Source of the DNA: Symsagittifera roscoffensis
Taxonomy: Eukaryota; Xenacoelomorpha; Acoela; Convolutidae
DNA: 64,000 nucleotides
Reading direction: 5' to 3'
Assembly: GCF_963678635.1 (NCBI RefSeq)
Contig: NC_087063.1
Location: forward strand, 42,050,759-42,114,758
Shown here: piece by piece, positions 1-10,600 of the stretch
How positions within the stretch are numbered: the first letter of the stretch is position 1
Layout of the letters: each line of letters starts with the position of its first letter
Notes under the pieces: model-generated
The model's database searches: none
What the model saw: only the letters and a program-made list of their open reading frames with translations
Told to the model about the DNA's origin: nothing
Program-made: the position numbers and the translations under genes

Positions 1-1
1 G

Positions 2-3000
2 TACAAACCGAGGGATGATATGGACAAGAGACGTTCTGGTGCTAATTGCAGTTCAACAGACCATCATGTGTCAGCATGCCCAGCTTACAAACAAGGCATG
101 AAAGCAATAGGCTTTAGCCTCGAGGACGAAGATGCGTCAGAGTTGGATCATGAGGATTTCATGAGAGGAGTAATTGCGAAATTCGGCCCGAGGTGTTTCT
201 TTTGTAACTTGCAAGGTCATTTTAAATCAGATTGTCCGCAATTCTGGGATGCAGTGGCAGACATCAAGCATCCCAGACATGAAGAAGCTTTGTCAGGAGT
301 GAAAGCCAGCAAGGCTCGACTTTTGAGTGAAGCGGAGGCACGCAGAAAGGATAAACCTCAAGAGCTGGTGGCAGCGAAGATGCAAGCGGTAACAGAAGAA
401 GCACGTGAACCAGAACCAGCAACTGCGGCCGATGACTTCAAAATCGATTATAGGGCAGCTGCGAGGGATGCTATAAATAGAGTACAGCAGGAACTAGTGA
501 CAAAAGAGATTGAGCAAAAGGTGAAACTCGAGCTGGAGAATGAAAAATTACAGGAGCAACTGAACGCCTTTGAAGCAACGGAAGTTGAAGAGGCAAAAGC
601 ACCAAGCAGCTTGAGCATGAAACTTAATGTTATCTCTGGTCAGAGGTTCGGTATGGCACCGCAAGGAAGTAAAATACAATCGATAATCTCGGTGGCAGGG
701 CATCAGGTAATCAGAAATCTGAGTGAACCATCTGAGTTCACTTTGATGCATTTGGACACATATGCAGACTATCTGAGGCAGATGGAGCCACGCACCGAGT
801 CGAGGGCTGTGAGGGCACTACTAACCACGGGTGGCCCTCGCATGAAGAAACTTCATGGACGCTACCTAGAAGTCTATGGGCCGTATCAAGTGATGCTGAA
901 CGTGGATGGGATCAGCATCTACACCAGGACTTATGTAACAACAGATGATGACCAAATAGGGCAGATCTATTTGGGAGAAGAGGAACTCAAGGTCCGCAGG
1001 ATAGGCCATGACGCCATGATGGAACAAGACGCAGTACACATTGGATATGAAGCAGATGTGACAGCACATCTGCTCGACACCAACGGAACAAAAATCGGAG
1101 TCACAGGGCTTCTGGACACAGGAGCGGTAGTGAGTGTGATGCCGATAAAAACTTGGGAAAGAATGGGCTTCACGCGGGAAGATCTGATTCCAACGAATCT
1201 CCGACTGGCTGCAGCCAATCGAGGAGCTATCTACGTAGCCGGAAGAACACCAATAACGGTCCTTCACATGGGAGGACGAGACCTTTGGATGAGCTTCCTG
1301 GTGGTAGAGAATCTGGACGACGCCGACCAATTCATCTTGGGCAGAGATTTTGTCAGGAATTTTGACGTGATGATTGACTTGAACAACGGTCTAATACGGA
1401 TTAGAAACCCGGACCGAAAGTATGTTAAGAGACCAATTAATAGGATAATAACAGATGAAAATAAGGTACCAGTTTTTTTGGATAGAAAAGTAAAGTTACA
1501 ACCAGGACAAGCTGTAGTAGCAATTTTTAGAATGAGAAATTTAAATTCGTTAAATGATAGCAAACAGGTTTGCTTAGTACCGAATCCAAATAGTCAGAGT
1601 TCGGTGATTTTAGGCCGGAGCTTCTCGGTAACGCGAAACGGACTGTGTGTCAGTGTGTTGTTGAACACACTGGACACCACGGTTTCAATCCAGCGTGGAA
1701 AGAAGCTTGGCTACGCCTTGCCGATGAGGACCGACTATGAGGAGACAGAAAACTCGAAGAAATATAGTGTGAAAGACTGTCCTTATCATGCAAATAAAGA
1801 TAAAATCTTAAAGAGAATTAATGAATTAAAATCTATTCATAAATTGTTTTCAATGAAATCCGAAACGGACGACGGCTTATCAAGCTGCTCGAATTTTCCG
1901 GAACGCCCCTCGTCATATGAACTAGATTCCGACAAACCGGTTTTGCCAGAAATAGAACATTTGAAAGGAAAAATAGGGGAGGGAGATTTCGAAAAATTGC
2001 GGGACCTCCTAAATCGGAACGCCGAGGTATTTTCAAAACATAAGGCGGACATCGGTTGCTGTAACTTCGTCGAACACGAAATCGAACTAGAAGAGGGCGC
2101 CGTTCCCCATAGGGAAGGCGCAAGGCGAATGACGCCACATAAATCGGAAGCGTGCCGAGCGGAAATAGAAATGTTGCTTGAATACGACATGATAGAGCCC
2201 TCGAAATCGCCATGGGCTTGCGGAGTAGTAATGGCGAAAAAGAAAGGGGGGCAGCTTAGATTTTGTTGCGACTTTCGTTACTTGAACGCGGTAACGATAA
2301 AAGATGCGTACCCGATACCGCGAATAGACGAGAGCCTATCTAAACTTGGTGATGCCAAGTTCTTCACCACATTGGACTTAGGTTCTGCCTTCTGGCAGGT
2401 TCCTTTGCGGAAAAAGGATAGGGAAAAAACCGGTTTCGCGTGCGAATTGGGGTTGTACCAGTGGAAGAGGATGCCCTTCGGCTTGTGCAATGCAACAGCA
2501 ACCTTTCAAAGGCTGATGGCTCAGGCTTTGACAGGAGTGACCAAAAAGTACGGGAATCTCTTGATGTGCTACGTGGATGACGTAGTCATAGCGACACCGA
2601 CCCTGGAGGATCACATTGACCGGCTCGATGAGGTCTTCGGATGTATGAAAAGAGCAGGCTTGAAATGCAAACCATCGAAATGTGAAAACCTTAGGGATTC
2701 GATCAAGTACCTGGGAAGAATGGTGGACAGGCATGGTGTGAGGCCAGATCCGGAAGCAGTAGAGGCTGTGCTGACATGGAAAGCTCCGAGGACGGACACA
2801 CAGCTAATGAGCTTCCTGGGGTTTGCCAATTATTACCGTGAATTCATTAAAGGATATGCGGATAAGGTGTACCCGATGCAGAAGCTGATGCGCAACAAAG
2901 GGAAAAAGTTCGAATGGAACGATGAGGCACAGGTTGCTTTCGAGAACATAAAGCGGGAACTGTGCGAAGCGCCAGTGCTGGGCATGCCTACAGAAAAGGG

Positions 3001-5296
3001 CATGTATGTTCTCGACACAGACGCATCGGTGGTGGCCATCTCAGGAATATTGCATCAAGAGCAAGAATGGAACGGAAGAACAGTTCTCCGTCCCATTGCA
3101 TACGGCAGCAAAGTCTTGAGTGACACAGAGATGAAATATGGCGCACCAAAAGCAGAAATGTTTGCAGTAGTCACCTTCGTGGAGAAGTACCGTGCATACT
3201 TGGGGAGCGCTCCCTTCAAGTTACGCGTAGACAACAGAGCGTTATCCTGGTTGAAGACCTATTCGATGGATCAGAGTTATATTGGTAGATATGATAATAT
3301 GATAATCGAACATAGGATGCGTGATAAACACCAGAATGCTGACAGCCTCAGTAAGAAAACTGAGTTCTATGAAAGATTGGAGCAGAAGCAGGCCAATCAG
3401 GCGGAAGTAAAGGAGGGATTCTCGTTTCTGGACAAAGAAACTTACGAAGAGCTTCCCTTAACGAGATGGTTGGATAAATCAGGACATCCAATTCCAGGGC
3501 ACCCTGAGCTACCTGTAGAGAAAGCAGCCGAGATAAAGATCCTGTCCAAGGAGGACCCGGTCCCCTTGGTTTTGTTGCTGCGCTCGAACCTGGTCCAGCA
3601 AGAACTCTCTCGCATGAATATAAACAGCCTCTCAATATTGGATAAAACGGTGCAAGTCACACCACAAGTAATGCGGATGCTGGGTGGATTGTTAGAAAGA
3701 GAAGTGACCAGAGATGACCCCGAGTGGACAGCAGCAATGGCATCGCTAACAGTCAGTGAGAAGGTGAAGATCATGCCGTCCAGACGACAGCACGAAGAGA
3801 ACGAAAGGGATTGTAGGACAATAGTTCAGCAACTAGTATCCTCAATACCCAAGGAGATTTTAACAAGTACTTCTTACGGACAGAAAGAACAGGGGAGCAG
3901 CAAGCGAAAGAAAACCGTCACCTTTGTAGACCGGGATAAAGAGGGTGAAGTTGTAGAACAAAATCTGCTGCAAGACTATTCGTCCGGGGAGAAGGATGAT
4001 GAGAAGAACCAGCGATCACAAGATCAACACCCGGGACAAGGAAATTTGTCCGGGGAGTCTGAGATAAACGAGGAAATTCCTGATGAGAAACAGGACCGAG
4101 AGAACAAGGTTTTGTCCGGGGAGTTCAGATGGATGCGAAGAAAGCACAGACATGATCTGGAGGAGCGTGCAGTCTCCGGCACAACCTCTTCGACAGATGA
4201 TGATTCCCGAAACTCAGGAATGGACACCTATTCAGACAGGAACTCGAGTTCGGGATCCGAGCTGTCAGAACTGGCGATACACACGCTACTAGTGGAAACT
4301 CGGGCGAGAGACCTGGACAGAGAGGTGTATCAGGATCCTGACAGCGATCGCTACCTTATACCAAGCGAAAGAGTCTTTGACAACGCAGCGGATGACTTAG
4401 AAACAATAGCGGTATCGAAACGTTCGATAAGCCTGTTGCCGCAGAAAGAGGTAGTCAGGACTGACCTTCAGCCATTTGAACAAGAAACACAACCGTTGGC
4501 GAAGATTTGGTGCGTTAAGATGGAAGAAGACACACATCAGCCCAATGAGATGAATTGTCAAATGAGGGTCATGAAGACATATTTGAAGGCGAGGTACAGA
4601 CTCTCGGACCTACTAAGGGCGCAAAGAAATGACCGCATGACAAGTAACCTAAAAAGGTGGATAGAAAACGGTGCACCAGACAAAGGTGACCTAGAAGAAG
4701 ACAGCTATAGGATCCTGAGACAATACTTCATGCAGAAGGAGGGGAGATTGTATCTGAACAAGGACGGGATCGTGGCTTGCAAGAGAAGAGAAGAAGACAA
4801 GGTCTTATACAAATATAACGCGATAGTGTTGCCACAACTCTATCAGACAGAACTACTATTCAGGTCGCATGATCACATGGGCCATCAAGGAATCGACAAA
4901 GTGTATCAGAGGATCCTGAAGCGCTTTGAGTGGCCTGGAATGAAAAAAGCATGTGAGAAATGGGTAACAGCGTGCCTGTCATGCCAACAGGTCAAGGATC
5001 CAAGGAAATTACGATTTCCTCTACAATCGATTGAGTCGTCTGAATTCAACGAGGTCGTGCAGATAGATCACCAGAAGAGATGCATGACAGACAGCGGTTA
5101 TAACCAAGTCTTGGTCATGATAGATCACTTCACGAAGTATGCAGAGGCCGTGCCCTGCATAACTGCCTCGGCGGAAGAGACATGCGACCACCTGATAAAT
5201 ACATGGATAGCAAGACATGGTTGTCCAATGACGTTTCAATCGGACAATGGAACGGCTTTCGTAGGAGAGCTTACGAAAGAGCTTATGAGACGCTAA
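2..5296 (+). CDS. Gag end and Pol: zinc knuckles, protease, RT, RNase H, first half of integrase
   Basis: The frame is open to the window edge, so the ATG at 20 is probably internal. Residues are counted from that ATG. A degenerate first zinc knuckle (Gly where the first Cys is expected) lies at about 9-22 and a complete CX2CX4HX4C knuckle at 59-72. A coiled-coil-like charged stretch is at about 150-185. The aspartic protease active site is DTGA at 366-369. A beta-rich linker follows, then reverse transcriptase with YVDD at 851-854. RNase H has its first Asp pair at 999/1001, Glu in KAEMF, Asp at 1071 and a last Asp in NADSL. An unusually long acidic spacer (about 1115-1600) precedes the integrase zinc domain (His1617, His1621, Cys1652, Cys1655) and the catalytic Asp1683 and Asp1742. 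A TAA at 5294-5296 stops the frame before the catalytic Glu. It would copy and integrate the element. Confidence 0.9.
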   Translation, partial: YKPRDDMDKRRSGANCSSTDHHVSACPAYKQGMKAIGFSLEDEDASELDHEDFMRGVIAKFGPRCFFCNLQGHFKSDCPQFWDAVADIKHPRHEEALSGVKASKARLLSEAEARRKDKPQELVAAKMQAVTEEAREPEPATAADDFKIDYRAAARDAINRVQQELVTKEIEQKVKLELENEKLQEQLNAFEATEVEEAKAPSSLSMKLNVISGQRFGMAPQGSKIQSIISVAGHQVIRNLSEPSEFTLMHLDTYADYLRQMEPRTESRAVRALLTTGGPRMKKLHGRYLEVYGPYQVMLNVDGISIYTRTYVTTDDDQIGQIYLGEEELKVRRIGHDAMMEQDAVHIGYEADVTAHLLDTNGTKIGVTGLLDTGAVVSVMPIKTWERMGFTREDLIPTNLRLAAANRGAIYVAGRTPITVLHMGGRDLWMSFLVVENLDDADQFILGRDFVRNFDVMIDLNNGLIRIRNPDRKYVKRPINRIITDENKVPVFLDRKVKLQPGQAVVAIFRMRNLNSLNDSKQVCLVPNPNSQSSVILGRSFSVTRNGLCVSVLLNTLDTTVSIQRGKKLGYALPMRTDYEETENSKKYSVKDCPYHANKDKILKRINELKSIHKLFSMKSETDDGLSSCSNFPERPSSYELDSDKPVLPEIEHLKGKIGEGDFEKLRDLLNRNAEVFSKHKADIGCCNFVEHEIELEEGAVPHREGARRMTPHKSEACRAEIEMLLEYDMIEPSKSPWACGVVMAKKKGGQLRFCCDFRYLNAVTIKDAYPIPRIDESLSKLGDAKFFTTLDLGSAFWQVPLRKKDREKTGFACELGLYQWKRMPFGLCNATATFQRLMAQALTGVTKKYGNLLMCYVDDVVIATPTLEDHIDRLDEVFGCMKRAGLKCKPSKCENLRDSIKYLGRMVDRHGVRPDPEAVEAVLTWKAPRTDTQLMSFLGFANYYREFIKGYADKVYPMQKLMRNKGKKFEWNDEAQVAFENIKRELCEAPVLGMPTEKGMYVLDTDASVVAISGILHQEQEWNGRTVLRPIAYGSKVLSDTEMKYGAPKAEMFAVVTFVEKYRAYLGSAPFKLRVDNRALSWLKTYSMDQSYIGRYDNMIIEHRMRDKHQNADSLSKKTEFYERLEQKQANQAEVKEGFSFLDKETYEELPLTRWLDKSGHPIPGHPELPVEKAAEIKILSKEDPVPLVLLLRSNLVQQELSRMNINSLSILDKTVQVTPQVMRMLGGLLEREVTRDDPEWTAAMASLTVSEKVKIMPSRRQHEENERDCRTIVQQLVSSIPKEILTSTSYGQKEQGSSKRKKTVTFVDRDKEGEVVEQNLLQDYSSGEKDDEKNQRSQDQHPGQGNLSGESEINEEIPDEKQDRENKVLSGEFRWMRRKHRHDLEERAVSGTTSSTDDDSRNSGMDTYSDRNSSSGSELSELAIHTLLVETRARDLDREVYQDPDSDRYLIPSERVFDNAADDLETIAVSKRSISLLPQKEVVRTDLQPFEQETQPLAKIWCVKMEEDTHQPNEMNCQMRVMKTYLKARYRLSDLLRAQRNDRMTSNLKRWIENGAPDKGDLEEDSYRILRQYFMQKEGRLYLNKDGIVACKRREEDKVLYKYNAIVLPQLYQTELLFRSHDHMGHQGIDKVYQRILKRFEWPGMKKACEKWVTACLSCQQVKDPRKLRFPLQSIESSEFNEVVQIDHQKRCMTDSGYNQVLVMIDHFTKYAEAVPCITASAEETCDHLINTWIARHGCPMTFQSDNGTAFVGELTKELMRR
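3979..4123 (+). repeat. 66-base (22-residue) repeat in the RNase H-integrase spacer
   Basis: The decamer GTCCGGGGAG occurs at 3982, 4048 and 4114, exactly 66 bases apart, each time encoding SGE preceded by a short residue. The sequence between is acidic and rich in Glu, Asp, Gln and Lys but only weakly similar from unit to unit. It looks like an old 22-residue tandem duplication within the spacer of Pol. Confidence 0.6.
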
Positions 5297-7222
5297 CAGG
5301 TCGCTCAGGCTCACTCCACGACATACCACCCTCAAACGAATGGTTTAGTGGAAAGACAGAATAGGACGTTAGTTTCGATGCTGAGAGTATATTGTTCCAG
5401 GTATATGACCGATTGGGACAGATACCTTCCGCAGGTGATGGGAGCTTATAATAGCACGCAACACTCCACCACTGGAGTCAGTCCACACATGATGCTAACT
5501 GGACACGAAAAGTCTTTACCCTTAACCTTCTTCTACCCAGAATATGAGGGAAAGAAAACGTCCCCACAGGTCTACGTGAGGGATGTGATCAGACGCCAAC
5601 AGGAGTTGAACGACTTGTGTAGACGAAACACTCAGCAGGCACAGGCAAGGCAGAGGAAAAGATTCGACAAGAAAGCAGCTGGTGCAAAGGCTTACTCGGT
5701 GGGAGACTACGTTTGGGTATTTCAGAACGTTATACCACCGAAAGGGACAAAGAAGCTTCTGAAGAAGTGGAGGGGACCCTTCATGATTACAGAGGTGCAC
5801 CAAGAGGGAAGCTTTTATAGACTGAGTACTGGCCGAGCCGCCCACTACGAAAACATCAAGCCACACAATCCATCGACAGAAGACTGGTGTGTACCTGCAG
5901 ACATGGAAGAAGGGGATTATCTAATGATGGATCCTGCTTGTGAGGTCAATGAAAAAGGCACCAGGCAGAAGAACGATGGAAACGAAATCGTAGAGGATGG
6001 TACAGATACACCGCTGGACCTGGATCCAAACGAACAGATCGAAGCGGACGATGAGACCTTACCCTACGCAGAAGAAGATTGGCAGGATCCCGAACAGACA
6101 GAGGTTCCCAAGAACTTGGAACCAGATCTTCCGTTCATGATGCAGACTCGTCGGAAGGACGGGACGAGACCAAGAAAGAAGTACAATCCTTACGGTGACG
6201 ACTTTGTAGTGGATAGGATAGATCTGAAGAAAGTAGTGGAGGAAGTAGTGGGTTTAGAAGAAATAACTGTGTCACAAGACATTGACATAGTCGATGATCA
6301 TAACGATGAGTGGGTTGACGACTGGTCAAAACCCGAGGTAGAATTTGACGATGAGCAACAGCAGTCATATGAACAAGACCAGACGAACCTGCGTGTCTTA
6401 GAGTGGCTGAATGAAATGACATCAGACCCTAAAGAGACCAGCGTTACGATTCAAGACGTAGATCGTGAAAGCGCGAAATACATTAAGACCGAACGAGATG
6501 ATCCTTCCTGGGCTGCCCAGGACGGACAACTTCTCATTCCAGCTTCTAACCTTGACTTAATACCCAGTATGCGATCGACGGGGACGCCGATGGATATTTT
6601 TGTCCGGGGAGTGGGGGTAGGACTTACCCACACTGAAAACTTGATAATAAAAAAATTGAGAATAGCAAGAGAAACAGGAGACTTAGAAGCAGAAACAGGC
6701 GAAGAACCTAAGAAACCTGACATAGGCAGGGTAGTTGAGTCATATTTTAATTTACCAAATGAATATTCCAGTAACATAATACTAACAGACAGTGATTTCA
6801 TACTCACAAACAGAACATGTGCGATAGCAATCACCGCAGACATGAGTTTTAGGACAGCGTTAGCGGCAGATTTTAAGAGGGAATATAAAAACGTGGAATT
6901 CCTTTGGAAGCAAAGACCAGGGATAGGGGGCGTAGCAGCCTTACCTCCGGCGGTGTCGCAGATACCGGGAAAGTACTTATGCTTCTTGGTAACGAGGGCG
7001 ACAGAGAAGCAGCACGTGGACCCAGAAAACCTAGTCTTGTCTTTGACGAGGCTGAGGGACTTCCTTGTGGAAATGGACGTGAAGGAGCTCTCGCTTCCAG
7101 TGTACGATCCAAACAGAGGAAGACTGCATCCTCGGGAATTGTACGCGCTTGTACACGTGATATTCTCTGATACAAACATACAAGTATATCTACATAAGAA
7201 ATATTATTTAAGTATAGGCTGA
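5297..7222 (+). CDS. Pol continuation: integrase end, acidic tail and macro-like domain
   Basis: This continues in the same frame after the TAA at 5294. There is no ATG at the start: the catalytic Glu (GAA, 5351-5353) follows within 20 codons. Its distance from Asp1742 is exactly 35 residues, so the integrase is DD35E. An SH3-like integrase C-terminal domain follows (motif WRGPF near 5771), then an acidic, low-complexity tail. From about 6760 to 7195 the sequence fits a macro (Appr-1-p-type) fold. A strand with ILTDSDF leads to AIAITADMSF and a helix ALAADFKREY, then GIGGVAAL, KYLCFLVTR, a helix NLVLSLTRLRDFL, VKELSLPVY and IQVYL. This order matches TARG1/OARD1-type macro domains. The usual GCGL loop is replaced by YDPNRGRL, so hydrolase activity is doubtful while ligand binding is possible. 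The fold assignment is by eye. Confidence 0.75.
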   Translation, partial: QVAQAHSTTYHPQTNGLVERQNRTLVSMLRVYCSRYMTDWDRYLPQVMGAYNSTQHSTTGVSPHMMLTGHEKSLPLTFFYPEYEGKKTSPQVYVRDVIRRQQELNDLCRRNTQQAQARQRKRFDKKAAGAKAYSVGDYVWVFQNVIPPKGTKKLLKKWRGPFMITEVHQEGSFYRLSTGRAAHYENIKPHNPSTEDWCVPADMEEGDYLMMDPACEVNEKGTRQKNDGNEIVEDGTDTPLDLDPNEQIEADDETLPYAEEDWQDPEQTEVPKNLEPDLPFMMQTRRKDGTRPRKKYNPYGDDFVVDRIDLKKVVEEVVGLEEITVSQDIDIVDDHNDEWVDDWSKPEVEFDDEQQQSYEQDQTNLRVLEWLNEMTSDPKETSVTIQDVDRESAKYIKTERDDPSWAAQDGQLLIPASNLDLIPSMRSTGTPMDIFVRGVGVGLTHTENLIIKKLRIARETGDLEAETGEEPKKPDIGRVVESYFNLPNEYSSNIILTDSDFILTNRTCAIAITADMSFRTALAADFKREYKNVEFLWKQRPGIGGVAALPPAVSQIPGKYLCFLVTRATEKQHVDPENLVLSLTRLRDFLVEMDVKELSLPVYDPNRGRLHPRELYALVHVIFSDTNIQVYLHKKYYLSIG

Positions 7223-7617
7223 GTGATGTGCGAAAGAGTGTTAGGCCAAAGACCAAGTTGCATGTAATATGTGATATGTGTGTTATGTTATGTTATGTGT
7301 TAGGTTTTTAAGATCATGGGTAAGTAAGCGTTAGTGACCATGAACAACTAAATGACGATCTTGGGAATAGATCCAAAGTTTGGACTGTCCAATCTTAGGT
7401 CGAATTCCAAAATTTTAGAAACCAATTGATTTTAATAAATTTTAGGATAAATATCTTTTTATCTGAACTGTTTTAAGCAGATTTTAACGATATAAGTTAA
7501 GGTAAAACTGACAGGTGTGACAGTCGTGATTCCTTTTCTAGATCCTGATTGATCATTTAATTGCTCATTTGAGTCAAAACTTGAAATCGAAATCAAATCA
7601 AACTTGGAAAGAACAGT
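7223..7617 (+). other. 395-base gap between the two long retroelement frames
   Basis: No coding frame is supported here. It contains a short ATGTT microsatellite-like run near 7280-7305 and AT-rich stretches. A pyrimidine tract ending in TCTAG near 7530-7540 could serve as a 3' splice site for a subgenomic message carrying the downstream frame. The ATG of the next frame is at 7618. How that frame is expressed (spliced RNA, internal promoter or re-initiation) cannot be read from sequence. Confidence 0.5.
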
Positions 7618-10600
7618 ATGGACAATTTCAACCTGGATGAATTGATGGACCTGGCAGAGGCATATGTAGGACCGATGGTAGATGCGATCTATCGTCGGCT
7701 GATCGAACGAGACTTCGCTCTGGAGGACCCAGAGGTGGTCATGTTGCTGACCGCCCTGATTAACATCTTGGGGCACGACAACCGTGGGGACCGCCCCACG
7801 GAAGTCCTGTTGATGGCAGCATATGGAGAAAGAGGAGTACTAGACCGCCCGAACATGAGAGTGATGAGGTGGAGAAACGGGGCTCTCTCAGGGAGTGACT
7901 TGGCGAATGAGCCTGGATTGGGAAGTTCTAGGACATACCAACCAGGTGAGATGCCAATGCCCTCTAAGCCTAAACCTGGGCTGACGAGAATGCATCGGGA
8001 GATGAACAGCGAGGCGACCTCGTCTGGTTCACCACTGAGAGCAGCTGTGCCACCAAAAAGGGCGAAAGTAACACAGAAGGTTCAGACGAACCAAACCATA
8101 CAAGATCTGGACGAGATGAACGATCAACTGAGGAGTACGAAGAAGGAGTTAGACGATATGACGAAGACCATGCTGGCGATGGAGGAAGACCGGGACATGT
8201 GGAGAAAGTTGTTTGAAGACTGCAACAAAAAGCAGGGTCAAGAGATCGAACGCTTAAGGCAGGAATACAAAGAGCGATCGGAGCAGGTGGCGTTGACAAC
8301 GGCCGTGGAGAAAGTAATACCTGCAAGGGATATTCCTCGTGGGCAGTCCCCGATGGAGCTCTTGACGCCTCGAGAAATGAGTCAAACAACGGAGACACGA
8401 CCTCCAATGGAGACAAATCGAGTAACGATCCCGGATCCTAGCGACACCTTGGGTGACCCCCTCGTAGAACAGACAGTGAGAAAACTGATAGAGACAGCTG
8501 GACGATTGGTCGCTAACAAGAATGCACCAGGTTCCGGGGTGACTGCACCCTATGGAACGATTGACGATACGGGCAGAGTACAACTCTCCCAGACAGTAAT
8601 CAGACAAGGGATGAGTAACGTGACACCACTCATGGGGAACTCGAGAATCCCAGAGAGGAAAGTAAGGAAGATGCCAGCGAAGAAAGTGTCTCGTGTAATA
8701 GACGTGCAGAAGAATAATCAATTGAAGTATAATTTCTCGGGAGTTCCGGAGACAGATCCGAGGGCCTGCTTCAATCGAGCTACCTGGAGCCCGGCTGTGA
8801 ACCTGCAGCAACCACCACTCGGGACATCTCACCTGATATTGGGAGACAGCTTAGTCAGAGTGCTGTCGAATTTGAGGACCTCATGGGTCACCACGGTGAT
8901 GGCCTTTGGAGGCGCGACGATTGCCCAATTATATCGCATGGTGGAGCTGATGAATCCAGGGAAGATACCCAATGTGATGATCTTAGTTGGGACGAATGAT
9001 ATCTCCAGAGGATCAGATGAGCAGGAAGCACTGTGGGAATCAATGATGGTGTGTTTGTTTACTACTCTCTGGCAGAAGTTCAGTTGCGCGGTACTGACCG
9101 TTTGCACGGTGCCAATGAACGCAAGAAGCCTGACAGCATCAGGAAGAAGGCACAACGAGGGAGTCATGAGATGGAACAACATCTTGAGAAACCTAGCAAA
9201 TCGAAATGCCGGAAGAATGATCCTCATGGACATTGAACATGAACTGAGAGCCATGGATCAAGCCAGACTGACCACAGATGGCATCCACTTCGACAGTGTC
9301 GAAGGACAAGCTTGGTTGAATCGAGTCTTCCAAGAACGGTTGGATGAGCTGGAAGCAGAACTCTTTGACACAGGAGTGCTGAAGGAAGAGGGAACGGTGA
9401 GTGATACGGTGATCACCACCTTTGTGCCTCCTAACCTGGAAACACGCTTGGGTACGGTCCCAGCCGTCACAAATTACCGGCAACAAAGCTCCGGTGAACC
9501 AGGTCGAAGAACAGACGTACAAGATCGGTTGGGAGAAGCACCGATGAGGAGGACAATTCATCCTAGGAAAAGGATAGGACCTGTCAACCAACCAATCGAG
9601 GAAGTAGCAGGCACATCCAGATCGGACACTAGATCGGAGACGACGAGTACCAGTCGAGAGGAGAGACCGAGCAGAGGCTCATTGATGTGGTCGCGATCCA
9701 TACCGTCTCCTTGGCATATATACAAAGACGAACTAATGAAGCTGGACCTACAGAGAGTGAGCTTCATCGAAGATGCAAGGAGGATGCTGAATGGAGCGAC
9801 GCTATCCGTCAGCAGATTGTACTCGATAACCGGCGTAGACTGGTTGATAGCCGCTAGCATAAATTTCAGCTCCACGACGGCCTTGAGATTTGCCGACTTG
9901 GAGGGACTGCCCTCCAACAACACAATAGGACCTGTGAATGCAAGACCGTTGCAAGATGTGAGATTGAACCATGATGAGAGGAATCGTGAAGAAAGGCCAG
10001 GAAGATTCCTGACGGCGAGAGCGCCGATTGGACAACACGTGAAGATATTTAGGCAATTGACGACACCACCTGGTCATGTGAAGGAGAGAGTGTACCCAAA
10101 ACTAGTGAACCAAGATGGTGATGCCCAGAGATATGGCGGATTGACAGCAATAAAGAAAGATGAGACCATCTTCGCCGCCTACGACAAAGCAGAGATGAGA
10201 AAGGCCAAAATCATGGTAGTAGCGAATTCAGAGTTCGTGTACACCTCTAAGTCTTTGTTTTGGCCGGACGTCATAATGCTGGCCGCAGTTGACCTAGACC
10301 TATTGCAATCAGTGTCATTGGCTATAGGGGTACAAAGGCAGACAGAAATGAACCCGATAACGATTGTGTTTGCTGGCATCAATGACCATCTACACAGTAG
10401 AGGTTTTCTGAGCAGGCTCAGAGATCCTGCAACAGCAGAAAACGCAGTATGGCCAGCGATAAAAGACATCCTGGAGTCGATGGGTGAAGTGGTAGACGCG
10501 ACAAAGGAGGGGTCATTCAATAAAGTGACGTTGAGAGTAGTATTTGCGTTGTCTCCGGGATATGCACATCTCCCGGATGGACTGAAATTTGTGTATGCAA

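Noticed and set aside
5294..5296. Programmed readthrough stop in Pol
   Set aside because: It falls within the integrase catalytic core and not between functional products, so a nonsense mutation is more likely.
6451..7256. Minus-strand frames opposite the macro-like domain
   Set aside because: Long only because the sense strand is coding; composition is typical of antisense shadow.
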